A stretch of 64,000 nt of DNA from Cryptomeria japonica (lineage: Eukaryota > Streptophyta > Pinopsida > Cupressales > Cupressaceae): NCBI RefSeq assembly GCF_030272615.1, contig NC_081407.1:103583897-103647896 (forward strand). Reading direction: 5' to 3'. Below, in pieces: positions 1 through 11,854 of this stretch (within the stretch, counting starts at the first letter, position 1; every line of letters begins with the position of its first letter). A program made the translations under genes and the position numbers. The notes under the pieces were generated by a model that was not told where the DNA came from, ran no database searches, and was given only the letters and a program-made list of their open reading frames with translations.

Positions 1-2861
1 TAGACAATAGGAGAAGAAGAAGGTCTCTTCTCTCTATAAAAGGACGGAGGAGGAACTGCTCCATATAAAGGAGGAATTTTTGGTTTAGGAAGGAGACCAA
101 GTCCATCATGACGAGGAGGGATAGGTCTACTTTTAGGAAGTTTATTAGATATAGACATAGTCACATCCATAGGGATGGGTTGGGAATCTTCTTGAGGAAA
201 GACATTAGTTTTATCTTTCAAAGGAAGAACTTCCTTCTCAAGAATGATAGGAATATCAAGTTTAGGTGTTCTAGGTTCACTTAAAGATAGGATCATATCT
301 ATTTTCCACTTTTGATAAGATTTGAAAAGATGATCACTTCGCGGAGGAAGAGATTGGAATTGTTTAGGCCAAAAGTAATCAATAGGAATGCTAGAAGTTC
401 TTTCAACTGGTTTAAAGAGACTATGATTGACAGTAACAACTTCACCATTATGGGGAAATTTCAAACACTTGTGAATAGGAGAAGCAATAGCTTTCATGGA
501 AGATAGCCAAGGATAGCCAAGCTTCACACGAAATTGTTCGGAAGATGGAATGATAGCAAAGTTCACATCAAGGGATTTGTTATGGACCTCAATAGGCAAT
601 GTAATAGAACCAATTGCAGGAGAAGAAAATGCATCAAATAATTTCACAATCACATCTGTTTTGTCATAAATCACTTGATTCAATTGCAAAGTAAAAAGAA
701 ATTCTTCAGTGATAACATTAACCATGCACGAAGGATCAATAAGAATTCCATGGCAAGGTGTATTCTTGACTTTTGCAACTATGTATAAAGGACCATCAGG
801 TGCTCTAATGGTTTCACTAGAATCAAATGTGATGGAAGGTTCTTTAGGGATTTCTTGCTGCTCTACAAAGTTAATCACATTCGGAGTCATAGACACAAGA
901 CCATCAGATGAAAGAGAGGAATCATTAGTCTCAATTGCATTAGAGGTATGAGAATGTAATGGATCAGTGAAAATTTGAAGGTTTTGATTAGGAGGAGCTA
1001 CAGATGTATTGCCTTTATCATTCACTCTAGAAACAGAAATAGTATTATTATCAATCAAATCTTGAATTTTACCCTTTAAAGAAAAACATTTTTCAGTATC
1101 ATGCCCAGGCTGACGATGAAATTGACAAAAAGCTTTGTTATCAAAATAAGGTGAAGTAATCTTTGCAGGATCTATTTGTCGTACAAGAGGAAGAGTAAGC
1201 ACATTTTGTTCCAATAACTTATTCATAATACTATGCAATGATTCATTCAAAGGAGTATACTTTCTTTCTTTCTTGAAAAACTTAGAAATAGGAGGCACAC
1301 CTGATGCTGCATTCACATTGTTGTTGATGATGTTTTCATTGAATTTGATGGAATCTCTCTTCGGTTTAAACTTCCCAAATGGTTGTTGACTGCTATCACC
1401 CTTATCACTCAGAGCCATAGGATGTGATTGTTCCATTTGACTCACAGTCAGTTGATAATTGTGAAGGGTTGCGCACAACTGTTGGAAAGAAGTAAACTCA
1501 GAAAACAGGAGTTTGTCTCGAATATCTTTTTGTAAATTAGAAATAAAGATTCTTTGAATATCATTGTCAGGCACTGGAAAAGAAATTTGAGCATACAAAT
1601 GCTTATATCTACCAATGAAATCAGTCACTTTTTCTTTAACACCTTGTTTACAATGCATTAAATCAATCAAAGTAACTTTAGGACTTATATTGTTTTGAAA
1701 TTGTTGAATGAAAGCATTTGCAAGTTGTTCGAAAGAAGTAATAGAATAAGAAGGCAACGAGCAATACCATTGTAGGGCTTTGTCTCTTAATGTTCTAGTG
1801 AACAGTTTTGCAAACAACCTTTGGTCATAAGCAAAATCAGTACATATTGTTTGAAAGGTCTTAACATGTGTTAGAGGATCACCCTTACCATTATATAGCT
1901 CCAAATGCGGGATTTCAACATGTTTAGGAGGGATAGCTCGAACAATGTCAAGAGAAAGTGGGCTCGCAACATCAAATGTGGGCACACTAAACTTAGATTG
2001 ATTCATAGAGGCAATTTGTTGCTGTAAAGAAGAGACAGTTTGTGCAAGATTGTTAATGGTCGCTTCAGTCGAAGAATTCATATTAGATGTGTTAGATTGA
2101 GATGGAGGTGTTATGTTATTGAAAGAAGGTAGAGAGTAAGGTGGTGGGACTCTATGATAATTAGTCATAGGAGATGATTGGACAGGAGGAACACTACAAG
2201 GAGGAATGGAATGGTTAAACGAATTGCCCCCTTGCGTCATGTTCATTTGTGGAGATATAATAGGGACACTCATTGAAGGAATGTATGAAGAAGTTGGATT
2301 AAATGAAGGAAGAGGGTTAATTGAAGAAGAAGGGTTACCCCCATGACTGGTGATCACAGGAGGAATGTCTTGTGTAGAAGTAGCCATTATGTTTGATGTA
2401 AAGGTAGGTACGCTAGCAATAGAAGTCATCAAAGGAAAAGAATGATTGACTTGAGTAGGAGGTTGTGTATAACCCAAATTTTCAGCACAACTCTTCATAG
2501 GCATCACATTCGAATCCACAATGTGTGCAATACCATGCAAAATATCAATTCCATTCTTATCACTTCGAAGCATACGTTTTAGACCCTCAATTAAAGGAAG
2601 AGCTTGACTATCAGGGTATTCTTGAGACATCCATTGTCGAAAATCATCAAATTGGTTATCCAATTTCGAAAGTTGTTCTTCAGAAACCTCATGGAGAGCT
2701 TCTTCATCATTAGGAGGATTAGAGGAATTACCCATGTCCTCGTTAAAAAGGCTATTCAAATTATGTTCCATCTCCTCAGTAGTTAAACCTCGGAAAGACT
2801 TAATTCTACGGCTTCGTCTAACAGGAATAGTGTAAGTAGTGCTTATTGTTGTAAAACTCAT
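1..2861 (-). CDS. Gag-protease polyprotein of element A (3'-truncated by window edge)
   Basis: From ATG at 2861 I read 953 codons to position 3 without a stop. The next codon begins TA, so the frame may stop just outside or continue. Residues 1-300 are a low-complexity Ser/Pro/Asn-rich region. About 315-470 is a retrotransposon Gag (capsid) domain, with GKGDPLTHVKTF near its start. Residues 579-592 are a CX2HX4HX4C zinc knuckle (CQFHRQPGHDTEKC). About 695-805 is a retropepsin-like domain whose active-site position reads LIDPS (Asp709), followed by GYPWLSSMKAI, the counterpart of G(R)PWIHxMxA in the other elements. The tail is Pro-rich with a GLGLLPKP segment. The protein would assemble the particle and process the polyprotein. 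Gag and PR are fused without a frameshift. The DPS active site is unusual (DSG/DTG or DGG expected), so protease activity is uncertain. Confidence 0.85.
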   Translation of the reverse strand, partial: MSFTTISTTYTIPVRRSRRIKSFRGLTTEEMEHNLNSLFNEDMGNSSNPPNDEEALHEVSEEQLSKLDNQFDDFRQWMSQEYPDSQALPLIEGLKRMLRSDKNGIDILHGIAHIVDSNVMPMKSCAENLGYTQPPTQVNHSFPLMTSIASVPTFTSNIMATSTQDIPPVITSHGGNPSSSINPLPSFNPTSSYIPSMSVPIISPQMNMTQGGNSFNHSIPPCSVPPVQSSPMTNYHRVPPPYSLPSFNNITPPSQSNTSNMNSSTEATINNLAQTVSSLQQQIASMNQSKFSVPTFDVASPLSLDIVRAIPPKHVEIPHLELYNGKGDPLTHVKTFQTICTDFAYDQRLFAKLFTRTLRDKALQWYCSLPSYSITSFEQLANAFIQQFQNNISPKVTLIDLMHCKQGVKEKVTDFIGRYKHLYAQISFPVPDNDIQRIFISNLQKDIRDKLLFSEFTSFQQLCATLHNYQLTVSQMEQSHPMALSDKGDSSQQPFGKFKPKRDSIKFNENIINNNVNAASGVPPISKFFKKERKYTPLNESLHSIMNKLLEQNVLTLPLVRQIDPAKITSPYFDNKAFCQFHRQPGHDTEKCFSLKGKIQDLIDNNTISVSRVNDKGNTSVAPPNQNLQIFTDPLHSHTSNAIETNDSSLSSDGLVSMTPNVINFVEQQEIPKEPSITFDSSETIRAPDGPLYIVAKVKNTPCHGILIDPSCMVNVITEEFLFTLQLNQVIYDKTDVIVKLFDAFSSPAIGSITLPIEVHNKSLDVNFAIIPSSEQFRVKLGYPWLSSMKAIASPIHKCLKFPHNGEVVTVNHSLFKPVERTSSIPIDYFWPKQFQSLPPRSDHLFKSYQKWKIDMILSLSEPRTPKLDIPIILEKEVLPLKDKTNVFPQEDSQPIPMDVTMSISNKLPKSRPIPPRHDGLGLLPKPKIPPLYGAVPPPSFYREKRPSSSPIV

Positions 2862-4021
2862 GCACTAGAAAGAGAGAGAAGATTTTGATTTTAGAGGTAG
2901 CAATTTTCAGTAAAATCAGCCAATCTTCTGGATTTAAGCTGTTAAATGCAATCACAACAGTCTCCTGAAATTTCGGAGAAAATGTCCGGGACCATGGCGC
3001 TCGGAGTGCAACACGAACCTTGCAACTTTTTTCAAAATTTGCAGGGATGAAAGGTATGATGATTTTAGAGCTAGTCTGAAAAAATTGAGTGATTTTACGA
3101 TATGTAGATAGGCCAAATTAAAGTTGCAATCTCGAAATTGAACCCTACCAAGATTGTCGAAAAATGCAAAATTTGAATTTTGGAAAAGAGAGGGAAACTG
3201 AAATTTTGAATTTTATGATTTTAGAGGTAATGCCAAAAGCAATGCAATTTTTGAAATTTAAAAATTGACTCAATTTCACGCAAAATTCAATTTTGAAAGC
3301 GGAAATTAAAGTTGTTGTAATTAAGCACTTAATTTCAAAAGTCACAAATTGTAAGAATTTGAATAAAGCACTGAAATTTCGAATGAATGCAAACACACTT
3401 TTCAGATTTAGGACAGTAAGAAGACAATTTTGACACAAAATTTCAATTTCGATGATTTTTAAATGTTTAGAAGCGTTAATCCAAGCAATCCCTAGACCAA
3501 CTTTGACTGTAATTTTGAAAGTGTTATAATTGATAAAATCAGCCAAAATTCTGGATTTTAGCAGGAAAATACAGTAAGATCTCGCTCCCGAAATTTTGAA
3601 AAAAATGTCGGGGATGATGGCGCTCGGAGTGCACACGGTCCTCGCAACTTTTTTCCAAATTTTCAGGGATGAAAGATATTGTGATTTTATTGCGGAATCC
3701 AAAGTTACAGCTGATTTGGAAATGTTTTGATCAGTGAAATTGTCGGGCAAAGGTTGAATCAAGAGGGTTTCAAAAATTAGGGTTTTGACACTTAACCACT
3801 TAATTTTCAGAATTAAAGCACAAATATGAATTGATAATTTGTAATAGAAGGGCAGATCTGAAACAAGCATCAACAATTAAACATTTCACAAGTTTAATTA
3901 CTTAAAAAGAAAATTTAGGGTTTTTATGCAATTAACCTCTAAAATTTTGCCAAAGATCAAACATGGAAATGTAATCAAGGAATCCAATTTTCAGATCTAA
4001 CTATGAATAATCAGAAAGGAT
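2862..4021 (-). other. Element A untranslated leader
   Basis: This lies between the primer-binding site and the gag ATG. A 243-codon minus-strand frame crosses it (3876-3145), but it is compositionally biased, has no recognisable domain and overlaps a duplicated leader segment, so I treat it as non-coding leader. Confidence 0.6.
2911..3690. repeat. Duplicated ~157-bp segment in element A leader
   Basis: 2911-3067 and 3533-3690 are diverged direct copies. Both begin TAAAATCAGCC, share ATGGCGCTCGGAGTGC, and end with GATGAAAG followed by GATTTTA. A shorter related segment with GACGATGGTGCC lies in the LTR near 4420. Confidence 0.7.
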
Positions 4022-4040
4022 GTTCACGTCGGGTTCACCA
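4022..4040 (-). other. Primer-binding site of element A
   Basis: The minus strand reads TGGTGAACCCGACGTGAAC, three bases inside the LTR end. It starts with TGG as expected for pairing with a tRNA CCA end. I did not assign the tRNA. Confidence 0.65.
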
Positions 4041-4811
4041 AAATGTAAAGTGGAAAATCACGATCGAACCCTAGTTGCTCTCCCCTCTTCCAACTCCAAG
4101 GAGAGAGAAGGGAGATTCACTAGGGTTGATGGTTTTCACTTAGGGGAGAGACTTTACATTCAAAAGAGGGGTTGAAACCCACAAGATCCAATCCCACACA
4201 ATGCAAGATTGGATGCTAAATGAGTTTCAAGGGTTAAGACAGCAAGGCTACCCTCTTTTGTAAAGAATGTGCATAGGAGAATTAAGCTAGGAATGCATAG
4301 AAAGTGACAAAGATTCGCTTATAAACTGAGATAGGGATATAGTATGAAGCTGCGGACCTGGAATTAGCAGTAAAATGTCGATACGGCACTGTCCTGCAAA
4401 TTTGAGCAAAATTTGTCAGGACGATGGTGCCTGGTGCCACGGTCCTCCGAAAAATCCGTGAAACGAAGGGGGATCTGTTCGTCTCTGCACAAGGATTCCA
4501 GATCTTCAATTTCAGCCGCGTACCTGCAACCTGCACACAGAAAAGTGAAGACGATTGGGGGGTTAGGGATTAGGGGTTTTCCTTTAGGTCAAACCCCAGT
4601 TTTGGAATTAACCAAGAAATGAGCAAGTGCTGTAAATGTAAATGTATGTAAAACAAGTACTAATACCTTGTTCTAAGGATGTTTGTATCCTTATGTGCGA
4701 AGGTATAGATGTTGTATGTTGTATGTTGTAGCATGTAGTATGTGATCTCCTCTTCAATGGTTGAATCCTTGACTTGAATGCAACACTTAGCCTTGAATGG
4801 AGACTTAGAAG

Positions 4812-4848
4812 GAATGCTTGAATGCTTGAATGCTTGAATGCTTGAATG
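4812..4848. repeat. 8-bp tandem repeat (GAATGCTT)n
   Basis: About four and a half direct copies of GAATGCTT inside the element A LTR. Confidence 0.9.
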
Positions 4849-4920
4849 TTTGAGTATAGTTTCCACGCTTGTATACATATGTCCTTCTCATGCATTTATG
4901 CCAAATGAGAGAGAAAAATG

Positions 4921-4934
4921 TAGTTTATATACTT
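4921..4934 (-). promoter_or_regulatory. TATA box in element A LTR
   Basis: The minus strand reads AAGTATATAAACTA inside the LTR, upstream of the leader, where a Pol II LTR promoter is expected. Confidence 0.5.
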
Positions 4935-5261
4935 GTCATTTAGGGCTGATAGACTGATTTTCCCGACCTTAGGCCGACCAGGAAAGTTTAATTTCCAATT
5001 TGCAAACAAAAAGACCCGAGACCCCTTAGGAGACCGGGCCCAAAATAGGACCCAGGGACCAGGGCGCTGGGCGCCATGGTTCTGGGGACCAGGGCGCCGG
5101 GACAGCAGGGTGCAAGGAGGTTCAGGCCAGGGTGCTAGAAAATGCAGTTTTCAGTGTCATAATCAGGTTTCGAGGTCTCCATTCAGGTTGCGTGTTGCGT
5201 CGCCATCGTGAAGACTGAAATGCAGTCGAAATTGCAAGTGTCGCAATTTTAGGACGCTACA

Positions 5262-6471
5262 CTCGGTTAAAAGAAAATCCTGTTAAAGATTACAAACACA
5301 TTGCTAGATGTGACCCGGTTAAGGGATTTTCCTCATATCTATTAAGATCTTCACTTTGTTAGAAGTGACCTTGTTAAAGGATTTCAAACACTCATTTAGA
5401 ATGTTACCTTGCTAGAGGATTTACAAATAAGACTGTTAGGTCCACTCAGTTAAGAGATTTCTTGTCACTTACAAAATAAACAACAGTAATAAATATTTAT
5501 GCAACTTCACATCTGAAATGCTAAAGTAGATTCTTATTTGCTCAAAACAATCTTGTCATAGGACTTATCTAGTCCTCTGCTGGGCTTCACAATCTATTCT
5601 TCAATCATATCTTCAAGCTTCAGTGCTCGGTAATCTCTTCTGTAGCATCACTGTGCATACATTTACTTGCATGCATTGTTTATCAACAATTCCTTATTTA
5701 TAAACAATTCTAACCGCTTAATCTCCTTGATCACATTTCCCATGATCAATCTTAGCCATCAGATCTTCAAACTTGACCAGGTTCAATGTATCCTTCAATC
5801 TGAAAATGTTTTAACTTGCCTAGGTACTTGCATTCCTTTCTTAGAACTTGCACAAGGTTATTGCGGTTCAATCTGAGTTGTAGATCTTCCAATGCCATAG
5901 ATCCTTAACAAACTTCATGCATGACATACCAATCATTTAATCAACTCCAACTCATCATTGTCCATTAAATAATGCTTGTATTCATCCAATACAATCTGTC
6001 ATAACTCGGTTGTAACTCGGTAGTCATTCTGTCTTCATTAACCGATATCGATAACCTTAGGGTTTATCGACTAGGTTCCTTAGGGTTTACCGACTAGGTT
6101 CTTTGCTCAGTGACATAGTATTGTATTAACCTTATAATCAACAACATTTGTAGGATATAAAAACAATCTAAACATCATGATCTCATCATTGTCTAACTCG
6201 GTAGTAGTTGCCCATTGAATAACTTATTTCTCCCCTTATTCATCGCATTCTTTCTGTGTCACTTACCGACCGCTTAATACTCATCAAAACATACTTCTTA
6301 AGATATGGCAACATCATACTGAATCAGAAAATCAATTTCTTGACATCAATGACAAAACAATATTATTAAGACAGTAAACATTCTTCTTCAGTTATATCAA
6401 TAATCTCCAACAACCTTCTCAATATCCTTATTGAAATGCTAACAATCTTTCTTTCTACTAAAATGCCAACA
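5262..6471 (-). mobile_element. LTR fragment G, interrupted by element A
   Basis: On the minus strand it begins TGTTGGCATTTTAG (6471), like solo LTR F in element B (TGTTGGCATTTTTG). It also shares F's repeated AATCCTCT(A/G)(A/G)CAAGGT(A/G) segments near the other end. It has no coding sequence. It stops at the element A junction, so A seems to have landed inside this LTR. The superfamily is unassigned; TGTTGG starts are common in copia LTRs. Confidence 0.55.
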
Positions 6472-9400
6472 TAGGTTGCTTGAGGTGTTGTGAGTATGTG
6501 ATTAATATTTAATTAATATTTGATTAATATAGTATTAATACTAAAGTTGATTTATTTGATAGTTTGATTATTTGATTATTATTTGGACGATTATCTAATA
6601 TTTATTTGTATTGGCTTGATAAATGTTTATTGAGCTTAATTTATTTAATTTATTGATTTATTACTTATTGACTATTTATCAATTATTATTGTTTATTAAT
6701 GTTTTCTTATGTTGATTGATTTTATATTTAATTAGATTTTATTTGTGTTGTCTTTTATTAATTAATTAATTAATTTATTAATTGGTTTTGATTTATGATT
6801 CCTCTTGTTACTTTATGTTTATTATGTTATTATCTTGTTATTACTTGGAGAATCAAATACATTATATAGTTTACCTACCCTTTTATCTAATTCTTTGATT
6901 TTGTGGGGGTAAGTAAATAATATTATTAAATATCACTTGCCTTGATATTATGCATGGTAGGTATATTATATAGTTTAATAGAATATTTTGATTGGTAGAT
7001 GCATTTCTATAGTTTTTGTTTTATTTTTTTATTTATTGGTTTTAGTTGTGCATTGTCATGGTTGACATCTCTATAAAAGTTGCTAGAATATTTTGGATTG
7101 TTTGATATTGGAATTGGATTGCTAGAGTTGGATTGTGTTGATTGCTCTTCTTCGATTGGCATTACCATCACTTCTAGATCCAGGTTGGAGGATATTAACT
7201 TCTTGCATTTGATTTTCAGAAAAGATTTGTCTTCACTCTGTCTTCTCAAAGATTGTTTTTGGGGTTAATGGGAATGTTTTTTTATATTAATATTATATAT
7301 ATATATAATGATTGGGGAATAAAATTTCATGGTTCTATTCATACATATGTTCCTATAGGATGAACAAATGTGACTGTGTATGGTGTGATTGCAAGTGACT
7401 CTCTTGTTGTGGTTGATGTTCTTATTGTCTTTTATTCTTGATGGTCCTATAGAATATTGTTTCCTTTCCTTATGGTGTAAGAGTCTTCCCTTTACCCCAT
7501 TGTATCCTTGGGTGAAGTCCTTTGCAATCTAGGCAAGTTCTGTGTAAGCTTGTGTGAAGGAGGTGTAGAGATTTGATGTTGAAATTTATTTATGTGAATT
7601 TTTAAATCCAATTTTATGTTTTCAAGGATTTATTTTGTCCTTCCATACCTTTTGAGAGCTTCATTTATCAATTATGTGAGCCTATGTGTGAAACTAGGTA
7701 GTTTCATCACTTAATTTTCTCATTTTTCTTCATTTTCGTTCTCTAGCTCCAATGTGCTATTCTAGACACTAGATGTGCTAAATATGTCATGGATGCACTA
7801 TATAATGTCCTATATGTGATCATTTTCTTCCCAGATGTGCCAGTTTGGTCTTTTGATGCTTTGTTCTACCCTAAGTTGTCGATTTTATTAGTTTTGCTTA
7901 GTTAGGTCACTTTTCTAGATTTTGGGCTTTTACTAGAGGCTTCTTGTGATTGATTTGAGTTCTCAGAGATGTTTCTTTATGTTATATTGATCATATTTTT
8001 CTTTATTTGATCTCTAGTAAGATGGTTTGTTCCTTACCATTGAGGGTTGTGCTTATATGTTTGATTAGCTCCAGCAAGAGGGAGAATGCCTTATTGTTGA
8101 GGATATATTTAGAGAGCTCCAGTGAGAGGATTGTACGTCACTATTGAGGATGTATTTGGTTATGTGTGAGTGAGATAAATTCATACCTTACTCTTGTTCA
8201 TAGTTATGCTTTTTTTGGTGAAGGCTCTTGCTTATATGTTGGCTTAATGGTTCAATTGTGCTTAAGTTTTGTATCAGTATTGTTATGGTATTGTTTCAAT
8301 TCATGTTGAGCCTTCATGATGTTATTGTGATGTCATTGTGAGATATGTTTTACCCTAAGGTATTCGTCCATGGTTAGTGGGAGTGGGCTTTTGCATGTGT
8401 GGATCGGGGTCATGAGAAATAGACCACTAGGGTCTAGACCAGCCAAGGAACCACATGAAGAGTTTTCCTTTGTAATTGCAAGTGATAAACTTAATAATTG
8501 ATTAGTGGGTTTGGGTAATTAGGAATTCACTTAATCAAGATAATGAAATTGGTTATGGTGCCCCACCTCATAGCCCTTTATTGTTGACTCAAGATGAGCT
8601 TAGGAAGACCATTGGAGCAGTAAACCGATCTCCCTTGTTTGGCTCCAAGGTGGAGACGGTTCCACATGTCTATCAAGGTGTGGCTTGGCCCCTACTATAT
8701 TCATGATATCATGTGATGACACTCTTCCCTACATGTGTCTATGATCCTTATGCCCTATTTTTTTCTATGCCTCTGGGATTTTATTGATTTATGATTATCC
8801 TTGTGATGTGATTTAATTCACTATTTATGGTTCTTATCTTTGTGGATGTCATGTTGAGTCCCTTGGTTGTTAGGTGTCAGCCTAGGTCTTGAGTATGAGT
8901 TGGAACCCCATGTCATCTCCTATCATGGGGTGTGGTTCCTATTTGGTTCCACATGGTCAGGTGGTTTGATGCCTTCTTCCATTGGGATGTTCCTCATTTC
9001 ATGGTAGCGTGCGTGAATATGGAATCTATGATTCTTCATTTTGCAGATGGTTTATGGAGTTGATTTCCATGCATTGTAAAAAATAATTAGTGTATCTTGA
9101 TGGCATTAAAAATTTAAAAGAGATTATGTACTCTCATGATTTGTATTAAGATTATGCATTAGGACATGATGTAGTAGATGATATTATGACTTTGTAAGAT
9201 GTGACGTGTAGAAAAAATTGTATGAGAATATATTGCAATAAATGTTCAATGTGTAAGAGATTAAGATTTGGATTCTATATTGGATCATAAAATGAATGAT
9301 TAGTTTATATGTTTTCTTGTAGTATATGAGTTCATGTAATTAGTCTTGTTATATGGAATCCCATTTGGGGAGGAAATAAGTATTTATTGTTATGATTCTT

Positions 9401-10129
9401 GAATATGTATGTGACTAGAATCTTTTGATTCTTAAGGAAATGGTCTAGTTCTATTATGAAAGATGGTTATTTAAATTATGATCCGATAGATGGATATTGA
9501 AAAAAAAATGATTTAGGCTTATTTGAGGTGTCTTTCTTGAGAAAGATAATATCATGATAGGTGATTTGAAATAGGATTTAAGAACATTTGATTTGGTGCT
9601 TAAAAATGAACTTAAATGATAATGGAACAAGTTATAATATGCATATGATGTTAGTGATTCTCTTGGTTAATAATAAAGTAGTTGAATAGGAAATGCTTGT
9701 ATTATGTGCATATGACATTTAGATGGAGATGTGTTTATGTGTTAGAGTTGTTTAAGTAGTGACATTAAGATACCCTAGGGAATGAATGAATAGATGAATG
9801 TATATAATAAGAGATAGTTGCTTTGATGCTATATATGCTTGTGTTATATGTTGAGCTATGGATATGGTTATATTCATGTGATGTTAATCTATGATCTTGA
9901 GTAATGATAGTTTATTATGTTGCACTTGTAGTTTTTTTTTTAACTATCTCTATGTGTTTGTTAGTTTGGTTATTTTCTCTAGGGTATTTTGGTGGGCATT
10001 ACATATTTCTATCTTTGGGTTGTATGCATTTAATGGATTCATATTTGGAATCATTTCTAAAATATATCTCATATGAACCTAAATATATCTCAAAAATGTT
10101 TCAAGCATATTTGTCTTTCCTATAATTTA
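6472..10129. other. AT-rich intergenic DNA, no gene recognised
   Basis: 6480-7300 is very AT-rich, with TTAATTAATT and TATATATATA runs. 8340-8960 is more balanced in composition and reads like an old retroelement untranslated region. Short frames near 7007-7268 and 9891-10125 have no recognisable domain. I see no RNA gene. Confidence 0.5.
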
Positions 10130-10375
10130 TATTCACCTTATTAAGAACTTTGAAAAATGTCTTGTACTTTACACTTCCTTTCTTAAAATATGTCTTATGT
10201 TTCACATTCACTTTCTTAAAATTTTTGGAAGATGTCTTACGTTTCACATCACTTTATTGAAAGCTTTGAATGAGGTATTATGTTTCACATTTAATTTCTT
10301 AAGAGCCTTGATACATATCTTATGTTTCAGATTCATGTTCTTAAAAGCTTTGGTAAATGTTTTGAAATTGGTGAC
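10130..10375 (+). repeat. Degenerate tandem repeat, ~55-bp unit
   Basis: About five diverged copies of a unit containing TCTTATGTTTCACATT, a CTTTCTTAAAA-like segment and a GCTTTG-like segment. They produce a spurious hydrophobic 119-codon frame. Confidence 0.65.
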
Positions 10376-11839
10376 ATATGGCCTTATGAGTTCTTTAAAA
10401 ATTGTGACATATTGTTTAGTAGATGCTTCATCTTATACATTTAAGGTCAATGATAGTCAATCTCCCAATTTTTTTGCCCCCAATGAGAAAATTTTGGTGC
10501 AAAAAGAGATTATTGACACTTCTATCAATACTCTCCCTCTTAGGGATGAAGATTGAAGAATTTTGTTGATCCTTCTCCTAAAATGTAAACCTACCATGAG
10601 GATAATTTTTGAAAGATAATGATACCATTTCTACTTTTCATAGTGATATATTACCTTCTATCCACTTAAATGGCCTCCCTTCTAGATATGAAGCATTGGT
10701 GAGTTATGCTTTTCCTTCTCCCAAAATTTGTCATGCTCATGAGTCTACTTTGGTGCAAGAGGATGATATCACAAAAAATAATTCCAATTCCCTCCCCTAA
10801 AGATGCACCTTTAGAGAACAAAGATCCTAATTCAACTCATTCCAATACAATTTATTTTTCCAATTACACAAATGAACATGAGAATCCTAAGCCCTAGAGA
10901 CTTCCTAGTTATATCTTAGCCTATGCAAAATACATCACTCAAAGAGATAGGATGAAAAAAAAAATTTCACAACAACCTATATATCATATTGTGGCTCACA
11001 CATATAACTATTCAAATAATGTTCTTCCTACTTCTTACCCCCCTCCCCCATCTTCCACAACATGTTGGTAGGGAGCATAATCTTGTTGACCAACTTAATT
11101 CTACTTTAGCTAAGATCTCCCTTTAGGACTTGATTCAAACTTCATGTTCCTACCATGGGTTGATCCAGAAAGCCTTACAAAAGGTAGTTTCCCCTCCTTG
11201 TTCTAGACCAAATGATATTACGTTCTTGAGAGGTTGAAAATAAAAATGATCCCCTTATGATAACACCTTGTATTCATGAACACAAGATAATATGTACCTT
11301 AATTGACAATGGTTTATACCTTAATGTCTACAACATTGACTTATTAGATGAGATCAATTTGGATTATTCATTCATTCAACCTAATTCTATCTATATTCAT
11401 GTCTTTGATAATATTAATAGAATGTCTCTTGGTATAATCATATTACCTATTAGAATAGGACTTGTCACTTTACCTAGACATATCCATGTCATGCCCGATA
11501 CTCTCAATTATAATCTTCTTCTAGGTAGACCATGGATTCATGATATGAAATCAATCCCTTCTACCCTTCACCACACAATCAAATTCATACATAACAATAA
11601 ACTTACATAATCAATGCTGATCCTAATCCTTACAATGTTTTTCAAGATGAAGTAGGATGCATATCTTCCTTTCACACTATGATTCCTTCTACAATATAGT
11701 ATCCCATCGATGATGCTTTGTTAGAGAACTATTAGACTTTACACCTTCCTTTCATGGAGACTATAAGGTCCCCCAATCCAAGTATGAAGCATCAAAATCC
11801 ACTTTATCATGAGTATGAGCATAAGTTCATACTCCTGCT
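10376..11839 (+). pseudogene. Element I: gypsy-type protease remnant without RT
   Basis: 11257-11610 is an open 117-codon segment with retropepsin-like features: CTLIDNGLYLNVYNI at the active site (Asp-Asn-Gly), ILPIRIG in the middle, and LLGRPWIHDMKSIPSTLHH near the end. It matches the protease of element B (DGGAGLNIC, GRSWIHEMQAVPS). Upstream (10400-11250) is broken, Pro/Ser/Asn-rich, gag-like sequence without a visible zinc knuckle. Downstream the frame ends and within 250 bp a polypurine tract and LTR start follow. No RT, RNase H or integrase lies between protease and LTR, so this looks like a non-autonomous derivative or an internally deleted copy. Confidence 0.7.
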
Positions 11840-11854
11840 AAAGTGGGGGCTAAA
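11840..11854 (+). other. Polypurine tract of element I
   Basis: AAAGTGGGGGCTAAA directly precedes TGTAGTG, the expected second-strand primer followed by the LTR start. Confidence 0.7.

Larger units (their letters stand above)
1..5261 (-). mobile_element. Element A: Ty3/gypsy-like LTR retrotransposon, 5' part
   Basis: On the minus strand the order is LTR (5261-4044), primer-binding site, a 1.2-kb leader, then a long gag-protease frame that runs off the left edge. RT, integrase and the second LTR would lie outside the window. The right LTR end (TACA at 5258-5261) abuts LTR fragment G, so A inserted into G; CTCGG at 5262-5266 would be one copy of the target duplication. The zinc knuckle and protease style resemble elements B and C, but the lineage cannot be fixed without RT. 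Its uninterrupted frame suggests it is among the youngest insertions here. Confidence 0.85.
4044..5261 (-). repeat. 5' LTR of element A
   Basis: It is 1218 bp, bounded by TGTA and TACA, next to the primer-binding site. It has a TATA box (minus) near 4930, a short tandem repeat at 4812-4848, and a GC-rich stretch at 5040-5145 that repeats GACCAGGGCGC. The second LTR is outside the window, so the ends rest on one copy. Confidence 0.7.

Noticed and set aside
3145-3876. 243-codon minus-strand open frame
   Set aside because: It lies in the element A leader and overlaps a duplicated non-coding segment. Its composition is biased and it has no domain.
10197-10556. 119-codon hydrophobic frame suggesting membrane segments
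   Set aside because: It is produced by a ~55-bp degenerate tandem repeat.
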